Source: Desertivirga brevis
GTDB lineage: Bacteria; Bacteroidota; Bacteroidia; Sphingobacteriales; Sphingobacteriaceae
Direction of reading: 5' to 3'
Assembly (NCBI RefSeq): GCF_017355835.1
Contig: NZ_JAFEWF010000009.1
Location: 62,001-126,000 of the forward strand
Length of the DNA: 64,000 nt
Part shown: positions 18,962 through 26,170 of the stretch, piece after piece
How positions within the stretch are numbered: the stretch's first letter is position 1
Layout: the number at the start of each line of letters is the position of its first letter
The notes under the pieces: generated by a model
Seen by the model: the letters and a program-made list of their open reading frames with translations, nothing else
Told to the model about the DNA's origin: nothing
Database searches by the model: none
Position numbers and translations under genes: made by a program

Positions 18962-20152
18962 ATGGGAAAAAGGAAAACAGCCAAATCTTCCTGCCAGTAT
19001 TCCGAAAAGGAATTACGGAACAATGCACTGAAACACTATGAGCAAGCCTGCGATTTATTAATCGGGCCAGGATATTTTCATCTTTTTTCACCTGAACTTC
19101 GAAACGAGCTGGTTAACCAGCGGCCTCCGGCTCTAAAGTTGAAAGAAATTACTCCGAGAAGTGCTCCAGATTCTAGACTGGAATTTTTTAGTTTCGCCTT
19201 CAAAATAGGAATTCGTCAGAAGTCTATTTTTACCCTGAACGGGCAAGAAATACCGCTTTATCTGTTTTTTCGCGAAGGTGTAACTCTGATTTATCAAGTA
19301 TACCTGATGGATGAACTATCCGATTTTAAGAGTGCCACCTTAAAAAGAATGTTCAAGCCTTATTTTGATCTTGGCACAACAGCAAGTGCGCTAGATACAA
19401 TGCTTCAATTATTACACGGCTTCAACTATGTTTTCTTAGACTGGGGTGCTGAAATGTATTGCTTCAATATCAGCTCAATGGCTGCTTTTCATCATAAGCA
19501 AGATTGTAACGAGGTGGAGCTCCAAATTATTCGTCCGTTTCACAAAAAGATATGTATTGAGGGTCATACCAGAGAGATTATCTGGGTGGGATGGCCTGAC
19601 TATTACGGAGGTGTTAATTATGTTAGTATTGAACCATCAAAACTAGGCTTACAAGGTAATGAACCTCTTCCAATATTTATTCAAAAACATGCTCTGCAGC
19701 GGTTGCAGGAGAGACTATCCCTATTGCCAGGACCAGTACATTTTTCTTTATTCAACTTATTTATGGATGTTGAATTCGATTGTCTCACTAAAGAGAATTA
19801 TTGCTTGCTTGCTTTGAAAGTTATGGACCAGAAACTAGGTTACTTGCTGTGTAGCTTACACGGAGACGTCATTGTTATACGTACATTTTTGTTTCTGACA
19901 AATGATGGAACTCCCGAAGGTCAAAAATTACAAGAGCTAACGAAGGTTAATCGCCTGGACAAACAATACCTGGGAATCGATACACTTAAGGCATTTTTGG
20001 AAATGAACATTGAAAGTAATGCAGTGTTATCGGGGCTTTTCAATGAAGCGGGCTGCAGTGGTCTTCTAAATACGGAACCGCTAATAGCCTTAAGGCAAAT
20101 TGATCTCGCTGCTAAAGATCCTGCACTGCTTCTTAAATATCTGAATCTATAA
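18962..20152 (+). CDS. Hypothetical protein, 396 aa, family not recognised
   Basis: A full-length open frame with normal codon use and no signal peptide or membrane helix, so probably cytoplasmic. Nothing matches a family I can name. The N-terminus is basic (MGKRKTAKSSC). The middle is rich in aromatic residues (VGWPDYYGGVNYVSIEP). Residues about 240-256 read FIQKHALQRLQERLSLL, which resembles the His-Ala-x-x-Arg-(x)n-Glu-Arg motif of small toxin-like and DUF4258 proteins, followed by a beta-rich segment (ENYCLLALKVMDQKLGYLLCSLHGDVIVIRTFLFL). That resemblance is weak. It stands alone, next to a broken DUF6266 gene and a repeat region, so it may be accessory DNA. Confidence 0.7.
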   Translation: MGKRKTAKSSCQYSEKELRNNALKHYEQACDLLIGPGYFHLFSPELRNELVNQRPPALKLKEITPRSAPDSRLEFFSFAFKIGIRQKSIFTLNGQEIPLYLFFREGVTLIYQVYLMDELSDFKSATLKRMFKPYFDLGTTASALDTMLQLLHGFNYVFLDWGAEMYCFNISSMAAFHHKQDCNEVELQIIRPFHKKICIEGHTREIIWVGWPDYYGGVNYVSIEPSKLGLQGNEPLPIFIQKHALQRLQERLSLLPGPVHFSLFNLFMDVEFDCLTKENYCLLALKVMDQKLGYLLCSLHGDVIVIRTFLFLTNDGTPEGQKLQELTKVNRLDKQYLGIDTLKAFLEMNIESNAVLSGLFNEAGCSGLLNTEPLIALRQIDLAAKDPALLLKYLNL

Positions 20153-20202
20153 TCATCGAGGATAATGGCAGAAGGCTCATTCAGGCCAGTATGAATGGTG
20201 GA

Positions 20203-20295
20203 TTTTGTATATTTGATCTCTCGCCAGTTACTGCCAACCACACTTCCAACTTTTCCGCTAACTGAGCCATTCGCTCCATTGTTAAATTTTACCAT
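20203..20295 (-). pseudogene. DUF6266 family gene stump (N-terminal 31 codons)
   Basis: On the minus strand an ATG at 20295 begins MVKFNNGANGSVSGKVGSV and continues VGSNWREIKYTKS. This is the characteristic start of the DUF6266 proteins of Bacteroidota (FNxGxxGxxSGKVGxVxGxxWRxIxY). Similarity stops after about 31 residues; the frame then runs on, unlike the family, into the antisense of the 396-aa gene. The remaining 150 or so codons expected of the family are missing. Read as a decayed copy left after a deletion or rearrangement. Confidence 0.65.
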
Positions 20296-20410
20296 TTCAA
20301 ATAAATTTTAATTTTAACTATTTGTGAATTATTCCTGAAAACCTCTTGATACCGGTATTATCTGTTTTGATGATGCAATGGTAAGGGCAGAATTTCTCCT
20401 GGAAAAATGA

Positions 20411-20460
20411 GTGAAAGGACTTGAAATGATTTGAAAGAAATTGAAAGGATTTGAAAAGCA
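20411..20460 (+). repeat. Five 10-bp tandem repeats, consensus ttgaaaggat
   Basis: Consecutive 10-base units read gtgaaaggac, ttgaaatgat, ttgaaagaaa, ttgaaaggat and ttgaaaagca; tgaaa is kept at the same phase in all five. The period is close to one helical turn and is not a multiple of 3, so it is not coding structure. Confidence 0.8.
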
Positions 20461-20474
20461 AACGCTGGTAAAAC

Positions 20475-20694
20475 ACGGCTTTCTTCGCCGTTTGTTCACC
20501 TTTTCTTTTACTGCTGGCTAAGACTGCTTCGGGGCAGCTTCGGGACGGGCTTTCCTATTCTTTTACTTGTCTTTTACTTCTCTTATGCTTTTCTTTTAAA
20601 AAAGTCGTCCTAGACTCGGAGGAGAGTCGGAGGATTAGCGAACCGGTCTCGAACCGGTCCCGAACAGGAGTAGGAGGCGAGACGGTGCCAAGTA
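20475..20694 (+). repeat. About 20 units of an 11-bp quasi-periodic array
   Basis: Cut every 11 bases from 20475, the sequence gives units that fall into three blocks: pyrimidine-rich units ending ctt or gtt (acggctttctt, caccttttctt, ttacttgtctt, ttacttctctt, atgcttttctt), GC-rich pairs (cggggcagctt, cgggacgggct), and purine-led units (ggaggagagtc, ggaggattagc, gaaccggtctc, gaaccggtccc, gaacaggagta, ggaggcgagac). Neighbouring units are near-copies and the kind of unit changes along the array. No open frame or family was recognised here. Confidence 0.65.
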
Positions 20695-21026
20695 CGTGAA
20701 TTTTCATTTTCAAAAGATACCTCATTGGCTTTTACAGCTTTCTATTAGTTAATTCTTCCTTCAAAGGTTTTCGTATCTCCCTAGCTTCCCCCGCTCTTTG
20801 AGATATGGCAACTCAAAGGAAATCATAGGTTCGGCAAATCCGGCTAATCCGAACGTATAAAGCATCTGCAAGTTAGACCCTTTGGGCTGGCAGTAATAAC
20901 ATAAAAGGCTGTTTTCGCAAGCCTATTCTGAAGTTAAAGCTTATGGTTGGGGAAAAGTAAGGCTCCCCTTATTTTAATAGTAAAATGTATTATACTATTT
21001 TACGATCTAACAAGCGGAAAATAAAT
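20695..21026. other. Intergenic, no feature seen
   Basis: Mixed-composition DNA between the 11-bp array and the AT-rich lipoprotein gene. I see no convincing gene, RNA or terminator. The segment 20810-20900 has local GC enrichment without clear structure. Confidence 0.4.
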
Positions 21027-21674
21027 ATGGGAAGGCTGATTTTAGCTTTATTTTTTATGATACTCTTTACCTCATGCGCCCTCAAAAAAAAGAGCGCTAC
21101 GGACATTGAATTTAGGATAGTTGATAGGACTATTAAAGAAGATTTGCCTGTAACTTTAAAAATTAGTAATAAAACACGTACTAATTATTATTTTCCTGTA
21201 ATAACTTCACTCAATAGTGAGAAATGGAGATATATGTTATCTGCAGACGAAAATCGTTTTTTTTTCTTACATCCAATTTGTTTCGACTTTAAGGAGAATG
21301 AAAGGTATTGGAGTTCGGATAACTGTTTTGCCGAACATAAGGTAGATTCGGAACTAGTGCTGCTCAATCAACTATGGGAAGAGAAGAAACAAAAGATAGA
21401 ACCGAAGGATCTGATCTTAATAAAATCCGGTCAGAGTGTTAATATTAGTGTTCCGATATCCGCGGCTTTAAAAATCACAGAAAATTGTTCCTGGGAATTA
21501 CAAAAGGATAGAGGAGAGAAATGCCTCAAACTAGCGATAAATTACTTTGCTAAGAATGAGGAAGTAGTTAACAAATTCCTAAATATGGAAGTTATAGAAG
21601 CACTGAAAAAAATGGGATTTGAATTGTACAGTAAGGAAATTAATTCTAATAGAAGACGATTATTATTAAAGTAG
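21027..21674 (+). CDS. Hypothetical lipoprotein
   Basis: A 215-aa predicted lipoprotein: MGRLILALFFMILFTSCALKKK is a classical signal with lipobox FTSC. The frame is open from an ATG at 20985, but those 14 extra basic residues do not fit a signal peptide, so 21027 is preferred. The body looks like a beta-sandwich (FRIVDRTIKEDLPVTLKISNKTRTNYYFPV; LIKSGQSVNISVPIS), as in small Bacteroidota envelope lipoproteins, but no family is recognised. Codon use is clearly more AT-rich than in the neighbouring operons, suggesting acquired DNA. No operon partner. Confidence 0.65.
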   Translation: MGRLILALFFMILFTSCALKKKSATDIEFRIVDRTIKEDLPVTLKISNKTRTNYYFPVITSLNSEKWRYMLSADENRFFFLHPICFDFKENERYWSSDNCFAEHKVDSELVLLNQLWEEKKQKIEPKDLILIKSGQSVNISVPISAALKITENCSWELQKDRGEKCLKLAINYFAKNEEVVNKFLNMEVIEALKKMGFELYSKEINSNRRRLLLK

Positions 21675-21860
21675 ATTTAACGAATCTTATGTTGACCGTT
21701 ATTTATCGGCTACGGACAACTAAGCAATTGAACTGAGGATTTGATAATGAAATGGCAAAACCGCTTCGCCATTCTGATCCTGATGCTCCTGCAGGGCAAG
21801 AGTAGTTTCAGTGTTCGTCTTAATTCTAAATCATTTATTTTTTTTAATAACTCATAATCC

Positions 21861-21868
21861 TATCTTTG
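21861..21868 (+). promoter_or_regulatory. -7 element of the tRNA-Arg promoter
   Basis: TATCTTTG, an exact TAnnTTTG, ends 7 bases before the first base of the mature tRNA. Confidence 0.7.
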
Positions 21869-21875
21869 CCCTGCC

Positions 21876-21947
21876 GCATCCGTAGTTCAATGGATAGAAT
21901 GTGAGATTCCGGTTCTCATGATATAGGTTCGATTCCTATCGGGTGCA
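21876..21947 (+). tRNA. tRNA-Arg (anticodon CCG)
   Basis: A 72-base cloverleaf: acceptor GCATCCG/CGGGTGC (one G.U), D stem GTTC/GAAT, anticodon stem TGAGA/TCTCA with loop TTCCGGT and anticodon CCG at 21909-21911, variable loop TGAT, T stem ATAGG/CCTAT with loop TTCGATT, discriminator A. It reads the CGG arginine codon. CCA is not encoded. Confidence 0.95.
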
Positions 21948-21952
21948 CAAAG

Positions 21953-21983
21953 AAGGTCTTCTTAAATTAAGAAGGCCTTTTTC
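21953..21983 (+). terminator. Terminator of the tRNA-Arg transcript
   Basis: A long stem (aaggtcttctta / taagaaggcctt, one G.U) begins 6 bases after the tRNA and ends in ttttt. From 21984 to 22183 I see nothing further. Confidence 0.8.
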
Positions 21984-22183
21984 TTTTTTAAATTTACAAC
22001 ACTTATGAGTTTAAACCAGGCTGCCTAGTAAGGAAGAACAATAACGCCCCTCTAACCTCAAAGCTCTTATTACCGCAAACATTCCAGAAATACTTGCTCG
22101 GAAATTAAGGCTTCAGAAATGCTCGAGCACAAGCAATCAGTCTGCAAGTTATTGGATTTAAAAAGATAAATTGGCAAGTCCTT

Positions 22184-22199
22184 GCTAAAAAAGTATTAG
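22184..22199 (+). promoter_or_regulatory. Shared regulatory motif, site A (before ThuA-like gene)
   Basis: gctaaaaaagtattag with the 12-bp core TAAAAAAGTATT at 22186-22197. It ends 34 bases before the ThuA-like start codon. This is the one site of six without a -7-like element at the fixed distance; the position would fall at 22220, almost on the start codon. A related string ttaaaaagataa lies 28 bases upstream. Confidence 0.75.
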
Positions 22200-22233
22200 T
22201 TTATGATATACTTATTTAGGTAATTAGGGGAGC

Positions 22234-23811
22234 ATGTTTAGATTTTTGAGTAATATCCCTAAGATCGAATCGCGTCGGATCGTGCCATTGCTTTTTTTGA
22301 TAATGGCAGCTGTTCTGATTACCAGTTTTAAAGCAAGCTTGGCTTCTTATCCTCAAAAGGGAAAGAAAAAAGTTGTTTTAATTGCCGGAGAAAAATCTCA
22401 TCCCGCCGGCACCCACGAATACATCAAAACAGTGCGACTCATTAAAACAATGCTTGATAATTCCAATGTATCTGGAGAAGTAAAAACTGAAGTGCATCTG
22501 CATGGATGGCCTTCCAATGAAAATACCTTAAATGATGCTGATCTTATCCTATTTGTCTCCGATGGTAATGACGGCTATAATTTCGGCGATGTTCCCTTCA
22601 TGACTCCCTCCAGGATGGAGGTGATGGAAAAGCAAATGAAAAGGGGCTGTAGTTTATCTCTTATTCATTTTTCCACTTTTGCTACCTATAATCACGGGCA
22701 ATCCATCTTGAAATGGGCCGGAGGATATTTCGACTGGCAGGATTCGAAAGGCAACAGGCACAATTACTCGTCATTAAAGGAAATGGAAGCAGAGCTTAAA
22801 CCTGCCAATACAGTCCACCCGATCTTAAATGGCATTAAGCCTTTCCAGCTTAAAGAGGAGTTTTATTATAACATGCGCTTCCTGGAAAGCAAAGAAGGAC
22901 TCACTCCATTATTGGAAGCGCCAGCTCTAAAAGGAAATCCGGGTACAGGAAATATAGTGTCATGGGCCTTGCAAAGACCAGATGGCGGCAGAGCTTTCAG
23001 CTCGACCATGAATCATTACTATTCCAATTGGGGAAATAAGGACTACCGGAAATTCATGCTAAATGGAATTGCCTGGGCAGCCGGAATTGACATTCCGGAA
23101 AATGGGGTAGAGGCAAGGTATTATAGAGACGCAGAGGTAACCAGCCATATTTATAAAAGGTATGTAAAGGCACTGCTGATCACGACAGGCCATAGTCAAG
23201 CATGGGCCGCCAATACTATTCCCTTACAGGATGCAATAGATGGGGATAAAAGGATAATGGTTGACGTTACAAGCAATATTAATGATATCTGGCAGTATGA
23301 TCTTAATGACTATAAGCTTCTTATCCTCAACAGGAAGGATACTGTTGGTATAAATAGATACTCAGAAGAGGTGCTCGAAGGATATCTAAAGAATGGGGGA
23401 TCAATGTTAGCCCTCACCTTCAAATATCATGATGCCGGTCGTAAATCAACTATTGCTACTGCCGGCTGGGCAGAATATGCTTCAATCTTCCGGCGGGAGC
23501 TGGTTGGAGACAATGATAATACACAACCGACTTCTATGCGGGTAACAGCTGTAAATCCTCAATACCCTACAAAAGGTATAAAGGTAGAGGTTCCTGTAAC
23601 ATTCAGACTGGAAGGAGAACGTGAGATCGATACACTACTCCTAGCCAGGGATAGGGCTTCCGGAATAAGTATGCCCCTTGTTTGGACATATACTTACGGC
23701 CGCGGCCGTATTTTTCAAAGCTCAATAGGATCCAATCCCGCTGATTTTAAGCAAAAAAATGTTTCCCGCTTATTCCGCAAAATGGCCTCTGAAATCATCG
23801 TCAAAGAGTAA
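22234..23811 (+). CDS. Exported protein with two ThuA-like (glutamine-amidotransferase-fold) domains
   Basis: A 525-aa protein with an N-terminal hydrophobic segment (VPLLFLIMAAVLITSF, residues 18-33) that is a signal peptide or anchor. Two ThuA-type domains follow: about 45-290 (KKVVLIAGEKSHPAGTHEY; DADLILFVSDGNDGYNF; LKEEFYYNMRF; FMLNGIAWAAGIDIP) and 310-520 (KALLITTGHSQAW; KLLILNRKDT; GRIFQSSIGS). ThuA-like proteins occur in trehalose and disaccharide oxidation loci, where ThuA/ThuB form 3-keto sugars; the precise activity of the exported versions is not settled. It leads a two-gene unit with a GH5 enzyme and carries site A upstream. Confidence 0.85.
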   Translation: MFRFLSNIPKIESRRIVPLLFLIMAAVLITSFKASLASYPQKGKKKVVLIAGEKSHPAGTHEYIKTVRLIKTMLDNSNVSGEVKTEVHLHGWPSNENTLNDADLILFVSDGNDGYNFGDVPFMTPSRMEVMEKQMKRGCSLSLIHFSTFATYNHGQSILKWAGGYFDWQDSKGNRHNYSSLKEMEAELKPANTVHPILNGIKPFQLKEEFYYNMRFLESKEGLTPLLEAPALKGNPGTGNIVSWALQRPDGGRAFSSTMNHYYSNWGNKDYRKFMLNGIAWAAGIDIPENGVEARYYRDAEVTSHIYKRYVKALLITTGHSQAWAANTIPLQDAIDGDKRIMVDVTSNINDIWQYDLNDYKLLILNRKDTVGINRYSEEVLEGYLKNGGSMLALTFKYHDAGRKSTIATAGWAEYASIFRRELVGDNDNTQPTSMRVTAVNPQYPTKGIKVEVPVTFRLEGEREIDTLLLARDRASGISMPLVWTYTYGRGRIFQSSIGSNPADFKQKNVSRLFRKMASEIIVKE

Positions 23812-23846
23812 CTTATTCTTTTACCTGTTTTTTTAACTTTCCAGGG

Positions 23847-23860
23847 GATAAAATAGTATC
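23847..23860 (+). promoter_or_regulatory. Degenerate copy of the shared motif before GH5
   Basis: ggataaaatagtatc: 10 of 12 core positions match TAAAAAAGTATT and the GGA in front is also kept. It lies 72 bases before the GH5 start. No -7-like element stands at the 34-base distance, so this may be a weak or chance site. Confidence 0.35.
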
Positions 23861-23931
23861 GTGAAAAATCAATTAAGTACTGTTGATTCTTCACGTATTT
23901 CTATTCTTTTGAAGATCAAAAATCGCCAAAT

Positions 23932-25020
23932 ATGATAAACCAAATTCGAAAGCTGATTTCGCTAGTATTATTATTTCTTGTGATAGACGCCACTGCCCAA
24001 CCGGGACTGCAAAGTAACGCGGTGAAGAAGGACTGGTGGCATATCGATGTACTCCAGCCTTATAAATTACCACAGGGTGTTAAAAAGATGAGCTTTATCA
24101 AAGTAAAGGGAAATACTTTCGTTGATGAAAGCGGAAAAGTTATTGTGTTTAAAGGCCTATCCATCTCTGATCCTGACAAGCTCGTAAAAGACGGACGCTG
24201 GAACAGAAAGCATTTTGAAGTGATCAAAAGCTGGGGTGCAAATGTTATCCGTATCCCCGTTCATCCCGTTGCCTTCCATCAACGCGGTGTGGTGGAATAT
24301 ATGAAGCTGCTTGACGAAGCGGTTAACTGGTGCTCAGAATTAGGTATTTATGTTATTATCGACTGGCATGCCATCGGTAATCTACCCATGGAGATCCTTT
24401 CGCAGGATATGCATAATACTACCAAAAAGGAAACCTTCAACTTCTGGAGGATGATAGCAGAGCATTATAAAGATATTCCTACTGTTGCCTTTTATGAGTT
24501 ATTTAATGAACCCACTACCTATGAAGGGCAATATGGAACAGCTAGCTGGGAAGAATGGAAACAATTGATGGAGAAGCTTATCGACCTTGTTTATGTTTAT
24601 AATAAAAATGTAGTTCCCCTTGTGGCCGGATTCAACTGGGCCTATGATCTTACTCCAGTCAGGGAAAATCCAATAGCCCGTGAAGGTATTGCCTACGTTA
24701 CCCATCCATATCCAGGAAAGAGGTCAATTCCCCGCGAGCCAAAGTGGGAGCTTGATTTTGGATTTGTTGCTGATAAATATCCGGTTGTGGCAACAGAACT
24801 GGGTTTTATGAAAGGAGATGAAGATCTTAATCTGAAAGACGATGGAGTTTACGGTCGTTCTATTGTAAACTACTTTAACAAAAAAGGGATTTCATGGGTG
24901 GTATGGGTTTTCGATCCCGACTGGATCCCTCAGATGATCGAAAACTGGAACTACGAGCCGACAGGTCAGGGTAAGTTTTTCCGGGATGTATTCCAGGGCA
25001 AATACAAGTACGATAAGTAA
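23932..25020 (+). CDS. GH5 glycoside hydrolase (cellulase family), exported
   Basis: A 362-aa family 5 enzyme, a retaining TIM-barrel hydrolase of beta-linked glucans or mannans. Signal peptide LVLLFLVIDATAQ. Catalytic acid/base is E193 (YELFNEPT), nucleophile E289 (VVATELGF). Other family marks: GANVIRIPVHP near 105, DWHAIG near 145, HPYPG near 262 and WVVWVFDPDW near 325. It differs clearly from the two other GH5 enzymes in the window. It follows the ThuA-like gene by 120 bp and ends in a terminator. Exact specificity (mannan, glucan or mixed) cannot be read from sequence. Confidence 0.9.
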   Translation: MINQIRKLISLVLLFLVIDATAQPGLQSNAVKKDWWHIDVLQPYKLPQGVKKMSFIKVKGNTFVDESGKVIVFKGLSISDPDKLVKDGRWNRKHFEVIKSWGANVIRIPVHPVAFHQRGVVEYMKLLDEAVNWCSELGIYVIIDWHAIGNLPMEILSQDMHNTTKKETFNFWRMIAEHYKDIPTVAFYELFNEPTTYEGQYGTASWEEWKQLMEKLIDLVYVYNKNVVPLVAGFNWAYDLTPVRENPIAREGIAYVTHPYPGKRSIPREPKWELDFGFVADKYPVVATELGFMKGDEDLNLKDDGVYGRSIVNYFNKKGISWVVWVFDPDWIPQMIENWNYEPTGQGKFFRDVFQGKYKYDK

Positions 25021-25041
25021 AGTTTTTAAGTGTATGCATTT

Positions 25042-25073
25042 AAGCCGCAGGTTCGCCTCTGCGGCTTTTTTTT
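25042..25073 (+). terminator. Terminator after GH5
   Basis: A 9-bp GC-rich stem (aagccgcag / ctgcggctt) with an 8-base loop and a run of eight T. Confidence 0.92.
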
Positions 25074-25126
25074 ATGATATACCCTTCTGTTACGCAGGAA
25101 AAGAGGTTGGAATTTAAATAGTTATG

Positions 25127-25170
25127 GCTAAAAAAGTATTGGTTAAATGAGGCTAATACACTGAAATTTA
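25127..25170 (+). promoter_or_regulatory. Shared motif and -7-like element, site B
   Basis: gctaaaaaagtattgg with core TAAAAAAGTATT at 25129-25140, and GAAATTTA (pattern kAnnTTTr) beginning exactly 34 bases after the core start, at 25163. It precedes the isomerase-oxidoreductase-PhyH-MFS gene set; the first start codon is 133 bases further on. Confidence 0.75.
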
Positions 25171-25303
25171 CAAGAGTAAACCTGATGACCCCTGGTGACA
25201 AAAAATGAGAAATATGGCCATCGGTTTAATACTTACTAAAGATTGGCTTGCGAGCTGGTAAGCCTCAATCTGCCTCTTAACCAATAAAACTTATTAAGCC
25301 ATT

Positions 25304-26170
25304 ATGAAAGTAGGAATTGACAGCTACTGTTTTCATCGACTCTTCGGTGAAGTGTACCCCGGTCAGAAGAAGCCGGAAAAGGAACTTTCTTTTGAAGATT
25401 TCTTATTAAAAGCTGACGAATTAAATATCGAGGGTGTATCTCTCGAATCGTGTTTCATCCCCCGTTTCGATAAAGATTACCTGGCGGGCATTAAGCAGCA
25501 TTTGGACCTGTCAGGGATGGACAGGGTGTATGCCTGGGGGCATCCCGACGGTCTGGAAGGCGGCAGGAATGAACGGGCCTTTGAAGAGATGGTGCAGCAC
25601 ATTGAATATGCAGACCAGATAGGAGCAAAGGTAATGCGGGTAGTAGGCAGCAGCTTACAATTCCGCTTCGAGGATCATCAGCCACAGCTGGAAAAGCTCA
25701 GCAAGATGTTTTCAGAAGCTACCAAAGTAGCAGAGAAGTACGACATCAAACTTGCTGTAGAAAATCATATCGACTACAATTCTGACGAGATCCTCCAACT
25801 GGTCACCAATGTGAACTCTTCCCATTTCGGCGTGAATTTCGATAGCGGCAATTTCCTGCGCGTCCTTGATGATCCTATTCAGGCAATGGAAAAACTGGCA
25901 CCATACGTTTTTGCTACGCATATAAAGGACCTACGGCCGGTAAAAGGGGTACCTGTTAATGAATGGTATTTCTTCTCCTGCGTTCCAACTGGCGACGGAC
26001 TGATCGATAATGCCCGTCTTGCTCAGATCCTTAAGCGGCATAGTTACGAAGGCTTTTTGGCCGTGGAGATCGATTTTCTCCATCCTGAGTACAGTAATCA
26101 GGAGGAGCTGGTAGTTAAACGCAGCCTTGAAGTTTTGTGGGGAATCGCTGACAGATTAACCTATGCATAA
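25304..26170 (+). CDS. Sugar phosphate isomerase/epimerase-like TIM-barrel protein
   Basis: A 288-aa cytoplasmic member of the xylose-isomerase-like/AP-endonuclease-2 superfamily (PF01261), metal-dependent enzymes that isomerise or epimerise sugars and related keto acids. Metal-ligand regions: AVENHIDYNSDE near 147, NFDSGNF near 183, THIKDL near 205 and AVEIDF near 247. No signal peptide. Its end overlaps the next gene by 8 bp, and that gene overlaps PhyH by 11 bp, showing translational coupling. Paired with a Gfo/Idh/MocA oxidoreductase, it probably acts on a keto or oxidised sugar; the substrate is unknown. Confidence 0.88.
   Translation: MKVGIDSYCFHRLFGEVYPGQKKPEKELSFEDFLLKADELNIEGVSLESCFIPRFDKDYLAGIKQHLDLSGMDRVYAWGHPDGLEGGRNERAFEEMVQHIEYADQIGAKVMRVVGSSLQFRFEDHQPQLEKLSKMFSEATKVAEKYDIKLAVENHIDYNSDEILQLVTNVNSSHFGVNFDSGNFLRVLDDPIQAMEKLAPYVFATHIKDLRPVKGVPVNEWYFFSCVPTGDGLIDNARLAQILKRHSYEGFLAVEIDFLHPEYSNQEELVVKRSLEVLWGIADRLTYA

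Noticed and set aside
20475..20694. CRISPR array
   Set aside because: The units are 11 bp with no spacers and no cas genes are nearby.
21876..22233. tRNA-Arg as an attachment site of an integrated element
   Set aside because: No integrase and no repeated copy of the tRNA 3' end were found in the window.
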